Positions 1 through 6,518 are shown, numbered from the stretch's first letter. The stretch is 6,518 nt of DNA from Aliarcobacter sp. (GCA_017996075.1 JAGOHQ010000043.1:1-6518), one strand, 5' to 3'. The notes: a model not told the origin generated them from the letters alone. Numbers and translations are program-made.

Positions 1-693
<693 letters not shown>

Positions 694-720
694 TCATCTT
701 TTGTATAATTTTTGAGTAAT

Positions 721-729
721 ATTGTATCA
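721..729 (-). promoter_or_regulatory. Putative extended -10 promoter for ligA
   Basis: On the minus strand this reads TGATACAAT, a TGn extended -10 followed by TACAAT. It would start transcription near base 714, giving a leader of about 24 nt before the ligA ATG at 690. No convincing -35 is seen, which is usual for sigma-70 promoters in Campylobacterota, where T-rich upstream DNA takes its place. Prediction by eye only. Confidence 0.4.
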
Positions 730-787
730 TTTTTTACTAAGCAATATCTAAAATTATATTATTTGTTATAGTTTAATTATTTAATTA

Positions 788-796
788 TGTTATATT
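788..796 (+). promoter_or_regulatory. Putative extended -10 promoter for the chemoreceptor gene
   Basis: TGTTATATT is an extended -10 (TG, one base, TATATT) preceded by very T/A-rich DNA. Transcription would begin near base 803, leaving a leader of about 28 nt that holds a strong purine-rich ribosome binding site (AAGGGGGAGAG, 815-825) ahead of the ATG at 831. I saw no obvious sigma-28 or sigma-54 element. The 140-bp gap is shared with the divergent ligA promoter. Confidence 0.4.
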
Positions 797-830
797 AGTT
801 TTTCATTAAAATATAAGGGGGAGAGATATA

Positions 831-2855
831 ATGAATGGGTTAAATTTTACGATTGCTAAAAAAATGATGCTGTTTGCTGTCGTTATTTTTGTTACAATTT
901 TAATTACAGGGCTTTTAAAGTTTAATAATCTTTTAAACACAGAAAAGAACTTTAATATATTTAAAGATAGGGCAGTTGCTGGTAAATTTTATGTTTTGGA
1001 AGTTGAAAAAGAGTTAAACTTTGTGGCTAGAAATTCAAGAGATATTATGCTTGGAAATTCTTATGATAATAATATAAAAAATCTAGAAAAAAGTAGAGAA
1101 AATATCATAAAATCTTTCGATGGTTTACTTCAAACTTCTCAAAATGAAGCTGAAAAAAATGTTGTTTTGGAAGTAAAAAAAACAGTACTGGATTTTATAG
1201 AAGATGGATATAAAAAGATGAAATCTCTACAAACTGTTGAGAGAACTCCAGAAATTTTAGCTGCAATGTATCAAGCCTATAAAAAAGATGCAACACCACT
1301 AGCAAATAAAAGTAGGGAAAATTTCTCTAAGCTTATAAAAGAGAAAGAGGAAGACTACACACTTCAATCAGAACTTTATAGCAAACAGATGAAAGCTTTG
1401 AAAAATATTATAATTATTGAATCTTTAGTTCTTGTTTTAATAGTTATTTTATCTTTATTGCTTCTATCAAGAGATATAATTCAATCATTAAATAAATTTA
1501 AAAATGGTCTTACATCATTTTTTGAATATATGAATAAACATAACTCTAAAGTTGAGTATATAGATATCCAAAATAGTGATGAATTTGGAGCTATGGCAAA
1601 AGTAGTAAATGAAAATATAAAACTTATAGAAAATAGAACTTTGGAAGATAAAAAACTTATAGATGATGTTTTTGTTGTTGTTAATAGAGTTAAGCATGGA
1701 TATTATAGTCAGTTGATAAAAGAGGATACTTCAGATGAGATTTTAACTACATTAAAAAATAATATTAACGATATGATAAGCTCTACAAAACAAAACTTTA
1801 TAAAAGTAAACAATATCTTAGAAGAGTACGTAAAATATAACTATAGAGAAGAGTTAAAGCTAGATGGAATTGAAAAAGGTGGAGTTTTTGAAGCTTTAAT
1901 AAATAACATAAATCAACTAAGAAGCGCTATTAATGATATGCTTAAAAAAGATAAGCTAAATGGTCTTATTTTGGATAAATCTTCAAATGAATTGTTGGAA
2001 AATGTTGATAAATTAAACAATAGTTCAAATGATGCAGCAGCAAGATTAGAAGAGACAGCTGCTGCTTTAGAAGAGGTTACAAGTAGTATTGCTAACTCAA
2101 ATAATAAAATAAGTGAAATGTCAAATATTGCAAAAGATGTTACAAATGCTTCATCTTTGGGACAAGAATTGGCAAATAAAACTGTTTTATCTATGGATGA
2201 GATCAATGTTCAAGTAAATTTAGTAAATGAAGCAATTTCAGTAATTGATCAAATAGCTTTCCAAACAAATATTCTTTCACTAAATGCTGCTGTTGAAGCT
2301 GCAACTGCAGGTGAAGCTGGAAAAGGATTTGCTGTTGTTGCTCAAGAGGTAAGAAATCTTGCAAGTAGAAGTGCAGAAGCAGCAAAAGAGATTAAAAATA
2401 TAGTTGAAAGTGCTACATCAAAAGCAAATGATGGAAAGCAAATAGCAAGCAGTATGATAGAAGGTTATAAAGGGTTAAATAGCTCTATAAATCAAACTAT
2501 TTCTTTGATACAAGATATAACAAGCTCGTCAAAAGAGCAACAAAAAGGAGTTGAGCAGATAAATGATGCAGTTTCATCTTTAGATAAACAAACTCAAGAG
2601 AATGCAAATATTGCTAGAGTTGCTAGCGATATTGCAGCAGAAGCTTCTTCTATGGCTAAAAAAATACTTGAAAATGCGAATTCAAAAGAGTTTTCTGGTA
2701 AAAATAGTGTTGAAGATGATTTCGCAAAAATGTTTAAAAATAGTAAAAAAGATAGTTCTGCAACTATAAATAATACAGAACATAAAGTAAAAAAAGTAGA
2801 AAATAAAAAAGTAGAAGATACTAAAACAAATGTAGATGAGTGGGAGAGTTTTTAA
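831..2855 (+). CDS. Methyl-accepting chemotaxis protein (transmembrane chemoreceptor)
   Basis: This is an inner-membrane chemoreceptor that would sense a periplasmic ligand and control CheA through CheW. It has 674 residues. TM1 lies at about 11-29, followed by an all-helical periplasmic region of about 160 residues (30-190) resembling four-helix-bundle MCP sensor domains, and TM2 at about 193-213. Residues 214-372 look like HAMP signal relay: one standard module ending near 268 ([14 protein letters not shown]), then two weaker HAMP-like helical segments (about 275-320 and 321-372). The cytoplasmic signalling domain follows, with the hairpin tip around 475-510 ([15 protein letters not shown], then [15 protein letters not shown]). 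The flanking helices contain A/E/Q-rich stretches such as [17 protein letters not shown] that suit methylation. A charged linker (about 620-668) ends in EWESF, which resembles the NWETF docking peptide for CheR/CheB. The ATG at 831 has a strong ribosome binding site. It is monocistronic, facing the next operon. The ligand cannot be read from the sequence. Confidence 0.95.
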   Translation: MNGLNFTIAKKMMLFAVVIFVTILITGLLKFNNLLNTEKNFNIFKDRAVAGKFYVLEVEKELNFVARNSRDIMLGNSYDNNIKNLEKSRENIIKSFDGLLQTSQNEAEKNVVLEVKKTVLDFIEDGYKKMKSLQTVERTPEILAAMYQAYKKDATPLANKSRENFSKLIKEKEEDYTLQSELYSKQMKALKNIIIIESLVLVLIVILSLLLLSRDIIQSLNKFKNGLTSFFEYMNKHNSKVEYIDIQNSDEFGAMAKVVNENIKLIENRTLEDKKLIDDVFVVVNRVKHGYYSQLIKEDTSDEILTTLKNNINDMISSTKQNFIKVNNILEEYVKYNYREELKLDGIEKGGVFEALINNINQLRSAINDMLKKDKLNGLILDKSSNELLENVDKLNNSSNDAAARLEETAAALEEVTSSIANSNNKISEMSNIAKDVTNASSLGQELANKTVLSMDEINVQVNLVNEAISVIDQIAFQTNILSLNAAVEAATAGEAGKGFAVVAQEVRNLASRSAEAAKEIKNIVESATSKANDGKQIASSMIEGYKGLNSSINQTISLIQDITSSSKEQQKGVEQINDAVSSLDKQTQENANIARVASDIAAEASSMAKKILENANSKEFSGKNSVEDDFAKMFKNSKKDSSATINNTEHKVKKVENKKVEDTKTNVDEWESF

Positions 2856-2872
2856 ACTCCCCGCTTTTATTT
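2840..2872 (+). terminator. Hairpin plus T-rich tail at the 3' end of the chemoreceptor gene
   Basis: GTGGGAGAGTT pairs imperfectly with AACTCCCCGC, with one bulged or mismatched base and a short loop, and TTTTATTT follows. The stem contains the last codons and the TAA stop (2853-2855) of the chemoreceptor gene and lies in the 11-bp gap between convergent stop codons. The minus-strand side lacks a T-run, so it is a better terminator for the plus strand. It may still block read-through from the opposing operon. Confidence 0.45.
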
Positions 2873-4045
2873 AATAATATGTCCAACAAATTTTGACATA
2901 TTATTTAATATCTTTCCACCTCTTCTAAATCCTAATGCACAAGCTTCATACGAGTAGAAAACTCCAGCTTGATAAAACTCACCATTTTCATCTTTTGGAA
3001 ACTCTACGTACTCTTGATAAATTGGTTTATGACCTTCATAATCACCATTAGTTTCTATATCTATTGAACCATCTGGATTTATAATTTTTACATTTGCACC
3101 CTCTCTTCCAAAGGCTCTTTTTTCTACATACTTTTTACCTTTTAGTGGCTCAAAAGATGTTTCAAGCAAAAGTGGATGATTTGGATATAAATCCCATAAA
3201 ATTTTCATAAATGCTTTTGATTGGAAGATTAATGTATAAGCAGGATTAAAGATAATCGCTTTTTTTTCTTTTATTATTTCAGTTAAAAGTAAAGCTAAAT
3301 CACTCTCTTCAATTCCAATATTTTCCCAAGGAATTAGTTTAAACCAAAACTCAAAAAGCTCATCATTTTTGAAAATACCATCATCGCTGAATGATACATT
3401 TTCAATGAATTCAAAATCCGTATTAAATCCAGCTTCTTGTGCAATATGTTCTAAAAGTTTTGTAGTATTTATATCTTCACTTGAAGTTGAAATACTAGAA
3501 AATAGTATTTTCCAACCAAGTTGTGAGTAATATTCATCAAATTTTTCTATATCACTATTTAGTGTTATTATTCTTTTGAAATTATCTTTTAAAGCATCAT
3601 AAAGATTATTAAACTGAGCTGCTTCATCTAAACCATTTTGTTTTAGCATTGCCCACTGGATAATTGCAGTTTCAAAAACTGAAGTAGGTGTATCTGCATT
3701 AAATTCAATTAATTTAATTGGTTTACCGTTCACACCACCAGCTAAATCAAATCTTGAATATAAATGCCAATGAACATCATTTTCCCAAGACTCTTTTACA
3801 AGTTCTACTAGGTTAAAAGGTATATTTAGTTCGTGAAAAAGTTCATTATCTATTACAAATTGAGCAGCTTCAGTCACCATATCATAAAGTTCATTTGTTG
3901 CTTCATAATAAGCATTTGCTTCATTTTCAGATATTACAACTAAGCTATCAGAAATATATGAACTCTCATCACTATCTGTGTGCCAAGTAAAGCCAATACT
4001 TTCTAAATATTCAGGTGTTAGTGCTTCTAATTTTTCTAATTTCAT
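2867..4045 (-). CDS. Glutathionylspermidine synthase family protein (ATP-grasp, YgiC-like)
   Basis: This 392-residue protein belongs to the GSP_synth/ATP-grasp family, which forms C-N bonds through an acyl-phosphate. E. coli Gsp joins glutathione to spermidine, but the short single-domain members such as YgiC (about the same length) have no proven reaction. Key residues are visible: RFD (R98, D100) and EFNADTPTS (E114, N116), which match the Mg/ATP and substrate-binding residues of Gsp, and KRAFGREGANV (about 309-319) near the C-terminus. The amidase domain of bifunctional Gsp is absent. I start at the ATG at 4045 because it has a perfect AGGAGG (4051-4056) five bases upstream and follows the lipoprotein stop by one base. 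A 72-residue extension in the same frame would run back through the lipoprotein gene and looks non-coding. It is the last gene of the helicase-lipoprotein operon. Substrate unknown; glutathionylspermidine itself is not implied. Confidence 0.88.
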   Translation of the reverse strand: MKLEKLEALTPEYLESIGFTWHTDSDESSYISDSLVVISENEANAYYEATNELYDMVTEAAQFVIDNELFHELNIPFNLVELVKESWENDVHWHLYSRFDLAGGVNGKPIKLIEFNADTPTSVFETAIIQWAMLKQNGLDEAAQFNNLYDALKDNFKRIITLNSDIEKFDEYYSQLGWKILFSSISTSSEDINTTKLLEHIAQEAGFNTDFEFIENVSFSDDGIFKNDELFEFWFKLIPWENIGIEESDLALLLTEIIKEKKAIIFNPAYTLIFQSKAFMKILWDLYPNHPLLLETSFEPLKGKKYVEKRAFGREGANVKIINPDGSIDIETNGDYEGHKPIYQEYVEFPKDENGEFYQAGVFYSYEACALGFRRGGKILNNMSKFVGHIIK

Positions 4046-4046
4046 A

Positions 4047-4682
4047 TCAACCTCCTGTGCTTTGAGTTGTAGATTTAGTAGTATTATTGCTTTGGCTTGA
4101 ATTTTGATTGTTTCCACCAAAAAAACCACTTTGTTTTCCAGCTCCAGCCGTACTTGATGGTTTATTAAATGAGCTTTGAGATTTACTATAAGTTTGTGGA
4201 GATTTGTATTGAGCTGCTTTTTGATTTTGGAAGTTTTGATTATTAAATAGTTTGTTTCCAAGCCAAGAACCTATCATTGCTCCTGCTATTGAAGATAATA
4301 ATACTCCACCAAGTCCCATTCCCCCACTACTCATTTCTGGGTTTGTAAGAGCTGATGTTCCAGCATCTATTTTCTTCTCTTCTTCTTTAACAAGTTTATC
4401 AATCTCTTCTTGTGACAAAATTCTTTCAGTTCCATCTGGATTTCTAAGAACTATTGTAGTTTTTGCTGCTGGAAACTCATCTGCTATTTTGTAGCTTCCA
4501 TCACTAGCCTTTTCTACAACAACAAAAGCTCCCTCTTGTTGACTAGCATTTGTAAAAGTTCCACTTCCTTGGTTATTTTGGTTTGAGTTATCATTGCAAG
4601 CATTTAATCCTAAAATCAAAAATGTAGCAAGACCACCTTTTTTTGCTAACTCTTTTAATGTTTTGATATTTTTATTTTGCAT
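4047..4682 (-). CDS. UPF0323-like lipoprotein
   Basis: This 211-residue envelope lipoprotein resembles the UPF0323 family of Campylobacterota and is loosely similar in layout to YgiB/DUF1190 proteins. The N-terminus has basic residues, a hydrophobic stretch (GLATFLILGL) and a lipobox LNAC with the lipidated cysteine at C29, then an N/Q/S-rich spacer. The folded core is about residues 50-115 (GAFVVVEKASDGSYKIADEF, then VLRNPDGTERILSQEEIDKL). Residues 120-146 are glycine-rich and hydrophobic (GGMGLGGVLLSSIAGAMIGS), a glycine-zipper-like segment that could insert in a membrane. The last 65 residues are low-complexity N/Q/S/G. ATG at 4682 lies 2 nt after the helicase stop with AGAGAGGA (4688-4695) at a good distance. 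Its last codons carry the Shine-Dalgarno of the next gene. The function is not established; the tight pairing suggests a joint envelope role with the ATP-grasp protein. Confidence 0.88.
   Translation of the reverse strand: MQNKNIKTLKELAKKGGLATFLILGLNACNDNSNQNNQGSGTFTNASQQEGAFVVVEKASDGSYKIADEFPAAKTTIVLRNPDGTERILSQEEIDKLVKEEEKKIDAGTSALTNPEMSSGGMGLGGVLLSSIAGAMIGSWLGNKLFNNQNFQNQKAAQYKSPQTYSKSQSSFNKPSSTAGAGKQSGFFGGNNQNSSQSNNTTKSTTQSTGG
4051..4056 (-). promoter_or_regulatory. Ribosome binding site that decides the start of the ATP-grasp gene
   Basis: AGGAGG on the minus strand lies inside the last glycine codons of the lipoprotein gene, five bases before ATG at 4045. With stop and start separated by one base, this points to translational coupling and argues against the longer upstream start for the downstream gene. 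Confidence 0.8.
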
Positions 4683-4684
4683 TT

Positions 4685-5983
4685 TTATCCTCTCTTTGTT
4701 GTTTTTCTAAATTTAGTCTTATTTGGTTTTTTACTTTTTGTTTTATCTTTACTTTCTCTTTGTTTTGAATCAAATTTTTTATCTTTTATAGATTTTTTTT
4801 CTCTTATTTTTGTTCGTGGTTTTTTCTCTTTTGTAGTAAATCCTTCAAGTTCAACTCTAGGAATTTTAAGTAATAACTCTTTTTCTATTTCTGCCATAAG
4901 TTTATAATCTCTTACACTTAAAAGTGTTATAGCAACTCCATCATTTCCAGCTCTTGCAGTTCTTCCAACTCTATGCGTGAAGTCATTTATTGTCTCAGGT
5001 AGAGCAAAATTTATTACACAAGGAAGATTTTCAATATCAATTCCTCTTGCTGCAATATCCGTACAAACTAAAACTCTAAGTTCTTTTTCTTTAAATTTTC
5101 TCAAAGCCAATGCTCTTGAACTTTGTCTTACATCTCCGTGAATACAAGATGCTTTTAATCCATCAAGGTTTAGATTTTTTACTAAATCATCGGCTTCTAG
5201 TTTTCTATTTACAAAAACTAATGCTTGAGATATATTTCTTGAACCTATTAAATATGATAAAAGTTCGCTTTTTTTATCTTCATCCACAAGAACTATTTGA
5301 TGTTCAATTTTTTCAACATGATCTCTTTGATTTGTAACTTCAATTACAACAGGATCTTTTAAAAACTCTTTTGCAAGTTTTTTTACTGTTGAATTTATTG
5401 TTGCACTAAACATTGAAATTTGTCTATTTTTTCCAATATGTGGCAAAATTTGTTCAACTTCTTCTAAAAATCCCATATCAAGCATTGTATCAAGCTCATC
5501 AATTACAACTCTTTGCACACTTGAAAGATTTATTGTATTGTTTTTTATATGTTCAAGTAATCTACCCGTTGTAGCAACAGCAATATCAACTCCAGCATTT
5601 AGTTTTTTTTCTTGGTCTTTTATTGAAATCCCACCAAAAATAGCAACTTTTTTAATATCAATATATTTTGAATAATCATCAACTGCATTTGCTATTTGTT
5701 TTGCTAACTCTCTTGTTGGAACTAAGATTAAAGCTCTTAAAACGCTATTTTGTTTTTTCTCGTTTGTTATTTCGCTATTTTTTTCATTTACTATATCTTC
5801 TAAAATAGGAAGTAAAAATGCACAACTTTTTCCTGTTCCACTCTTTGCAACTCCTATAATATCTCTTTTGCTCAATGCAACAGGAATTGCTTTTTCTTGA
5901 ATAGCAGTTGGGCTTGTGTATCCCAAATCATCAACTGCTTTTAAAATGTTTTCATTTAGTTTTAAGTTTTGAAAAGTTTTTAT
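4685..5983 (-). CDS. DEAD-box ATP-dependent RNA helicase (RhlE-like), apparent ATA start
   Basis: This is a cytosolic ATP-dependent RNA helicase, likely used in RNA remodelling, ribosome assembly or mRNA turnover. Counting from an ATA at 5983 it has 432 residues. In order: Q-motif FQNLKLNENILKAVDDLGYT with SPTAIQ (about 5-30), motif I AKSGTGKS (46-53), Ia PTRELA (89-94), GG (117-118), Ib TTGR (138-141), motif II DELD (162-165) instead of DEAD, SAT (193-195), IV VFVNR (256-260), V TDIAARGID (308-316), VI HRVGRTARAG (337-346), and a Lys/Arg-rich tail (about 385-432) that probably binds RNA. The nearest conventional start is TTG at 5926, but it has no ribosome binding site and would remove the aromatic residue and first helix of the Q-motif. 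AAAGGA sits six bases before the ATA, where ATG is expected. It is first in a tight operon with the lipoprotein and ATP-grasp genes. The family call is firm; the start is not. Confidence 0.9.
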   Translation of the reverse strand: MKTFQNLKLNENILKAVDDLGYTSPTAIQEKAIPVALSKRDIIGVAKSGTGKSCAFLLPILEDIVNEKNSEITNEKKQNSVLRALILVPTRELAKQIANAVDDYSKYIDIKKVAIFGGISIKDQEKKLNAGVDIAVATTGRLLEHIKNNTINLSSVQRVVIDELDTMLDMGFLEEVEQILPHIGKNRQISMFSATINSTVKKLAKEFLKDPVVIEVTNQRDHVEKIEHQIVLVDEDKKSELLSYLIGSRNISQALVFVNRKLEADDLVKNLNLDGLKASCIHGDVRQSSRALALRKFKEKELRVLVCTDIAARGIDIENLPCVINFALPETINDFTHRVGRTARAGNDGVAITLLSVRDYKLMAEIEKELLLKIPRVELEGFTTKEKKPRTKIREKKSIKDKKFDSKQRESKDKTKSKKPNKTKFRKTTKRG

Positions 5984-5989
5984 AAAAAA

Positions 5990-5995
5990 TCCTTT
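5990..5995 (-). promoter_or_regulatory. Ribosome binding site for the helicase, pointing to ATA 5983
   Basis: AAAGGA on the minus strand is followed by six T bases and then ATA AAA ACT. No ATG, GTG or TTG lies in the helicase frame within reach of this site. The spacing marks ATA at 5983-5981 as the position of the original or actual start codon. Confidence 0.65.
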
Positions 5996-6013
5996 GGTAA
6001 AAATGTTAGATAT

Positions 6014-6019
6014 ATTGTA
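6014..6019 (-). promoter_or_regulatory. Putative -10 promoter element for the helicase operon
   Basis: On the minus strand this reads TACAAT within GCTACAATATA. Transcription would start near 6007, about 24 nt before the ATA at 5983, the same leader length as predicted for ligA. A start at the TTG (5926) would instead give a leader of about 80 nt, so this element indirectly supports initiation at 5983. No -35 is evident. Confidence 0.4.
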
Positions 6020-6090
6020 GCGAAGTTGAAATTAGATTTAAGTTTAGTATTAATATTTATAAATCTTTTAAAAAAGATAATAAAAAAAAT

Positions 6091-6110
6091 ATATTATTAT
6101 AAAATAATAT
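6091..6110. repeat. Perfect 8-bp AT-only inverted repeat with flanking A/T tracts
   Basis: ATATTATT and AATAATAT are perfect reverse complements separated by four bases (ATAA). A run of eight A lies on the left (6082-6089) and four T follow on the right (6111-6114). On the minus strand it therefore looks like a weak hairpin followed by a T-run. It lies between two divergent promoters, so it may be a weak terminator/insulator, a protein-binding palindrome, or chance in very AT-rich DNA. Confidence 0.4.
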
Positions 6111-6145
6111 TTTTAGATACTTTAAGTAAAAATATAACCTATTTT

Positions 6146-6154
6146 TGCTACAAT
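6146..6154 (+). promoter_or_regulatory. Putative extended -10 promoter for the TolC-like gene
   Basis: TGCTACAAT is an extended -10 (TG, one base, TACAAT) in a T-rich context. Transcription would begin near 6161, giving a leader of about 36 nt that includes GGGGAG (6185-6190), six bases before the ATG at 6197. Both expression signals look intact even though the coding frame is interrupted. Confidence 0.45.
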
Positions 6155-6196
6155 TTTGACTATTTTTGAAATATAAAAAAATTAGGGGAGATAGTA

Positions 6197-6518
6197 ATGA
6201 ATGTTAAAAAAGTTATTTTAAGTATGGTTACAGCTACTTGCTTATTTTCTATAAATGCAAATGCTTTAACTTTAAAAGAGACTTTAAATGAAGTTTTAGA
6301 GACAAATCCAGTAGTTCAATAGAGGCTTAAAAATTTAAATGAAACTAGAGAAGATTTAAATATTGCAAAATCTGAATGGCTACCATCTTTAGATTATAGA
6401 GGAACTATTGGAAGAAATAATAGTGGTGATTTAAAAGATAGTGGAAATTCTAGTTTTAACCATACTGTAAGAGATAGCTCATATTCTCACTATACAAACT
6501 CATTAAAACTTACACAAA
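6197..6518 (+). pseudogene. TolC-family outer-membrane protein, N-terminal part, interrupted by TAG at codon 42 (cut by window edge)
   Basis: TolC-family proteins form trimeric outer-membrane channels for type I secretion or multidrug efflux. The start is well defined: ATG at 6197 with GGGGAG six bases upstream. Residues 1-23 form a signal peptide (KK, a hydrophobic core, cleavage after ANA). The mature region begins LTLKETLNEVLETNPVVQ, a typical TolC/LapE-type first helix. Codon 42 (6320-6322) is TAG. The same frame then continues without a stop to the window edge and still reads as family sequence (RLKNLNETREDLNIAKSEWL, then PSLDYRGTIGR), so a single substitution is the simplest explanation; GAG (Glu) is likely the original codon because VQERL-type text is common here in the family. 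No in-frame ATG follows the stop inside the window, so restart is not obvious. It could be a pseudogene, a suppressed amber codon, or a base-calling error. The partner transporter genes, if any, are outside the window. Confidence 0.8.

Noticed and set aside
1515..2385. Three minus-strand open frames inside the chemoreceptor gene
   Set aside because: They are antisense to conserved HAMP-like and signalling regions; their compositions (Leu/Gln-rich, Ile/Phe-rich) reflect the complementary strand.
4046..4261. 72-residue N-terminal extension of the ATP-grasp gene, starting at 4261
   Set aside because: It lies wholly over the lipoprotein reading frame, lacks family similarity, and is made unnecessary by the ATG at 4045 with a perfect AGGAGG.
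4252..5337. Plus-strand open frames opposite the lipoprotein and helicase genes
   Set aside because: All are antisense to well-supported coding sequence and have no recognisable domain or convincing ribosome binding site.
5969..6169. Plus-strand 66-codon frame across the intergenic region, from a TTG
   Set aside because: The translation is low-complexity Lys/Ile/Leu/Tyr from AT-rich DNA, overlaps the helicase 5' end and promoters, and has no good ribosome binding site.
6317..6325. Programmed stop-codon read-through at CAA TAG AGG
   Set aside because: The upstream CAA-TAG resembles the TMV-type leaky context, but the downstream bases (AGG CTT) do not match its CAR-YYA requirement, so context alone gives no support.

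Overview
The window looks like chromosomal DNA from a Campylobacterota bacterium, most likely Arcobacter/Aliarcobacter or a close relative. It is strongly AT-rich with A/T-ending codons. It carries an UPF0323-type lipoprotein paired with a glutathionylspermidine-synthase-like protein and a typical chemoreceptor, and its promoters look like extended -10 elements with T-rich upstream DNA. This assignment is inferred from protein character and base composition, not from a search. I see no tRNA, rRNA, CRISPR array, insertion sequence or phage gene.

Layout: (1) Bases 1-690, minus strand, encode the first 230 residues of NAD-dependent DNA ligase LigA; the rest lies beyond the left edge. (2) Bases 691-830 are a divergent promoter region. 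(3) Bases 831-2855, plus strand, encode a complete 674-residue transmembrane chemoreceptor with a four-helix-type sensor, what looks like a series of HAMP modules, a signalling hairpin and a C-terminal CheR/CheB-type docking peptide (EWESF). (4) A hairpin at its 3' end separates it from a convergent three-gene minus-strand operon. Read in transcription order this is a DEAD-box RNA helicase (4685-5983), an UPF0323-like lipoprotein (4047-4682) and an ATP-grasp glutathionylspermidine-synthase-family protein (2867-4045). The junctions are only 2 and 1 nt, so the operon is probably translationally coupled. (5) Bases 5984-6196 are an AT-rich divergent promoter region containing a perfect AT palindrome. 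(6) From 6197 to the right edge, plus strand, is the N-terminal part of a TolC-family outer-membrane efflux/secretion protein whose frame is broken by an in-frame TAG at codon 42.

The two oddest observations lie about 340 bp apart, on either side of the last intergenic region. The helicase has a good promoter, a good ribosome binding site and a complete Q-motif, but an ATA codon sits where ATG is expected. The TolC-like gene has a well-formed start and signal peptide but an early amber stop with clear homology continuing after it. Each could be a real lesion, unusual decoding, or a base error in the sequence. The helicase also has DELD in place of DEAD in motif II. The lipoprotein/ATP-grasp pair resembles the E. 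coli ygiB-ygiC arrangement and has no settled function; it is the best candidate here for a poorly described envelope system.
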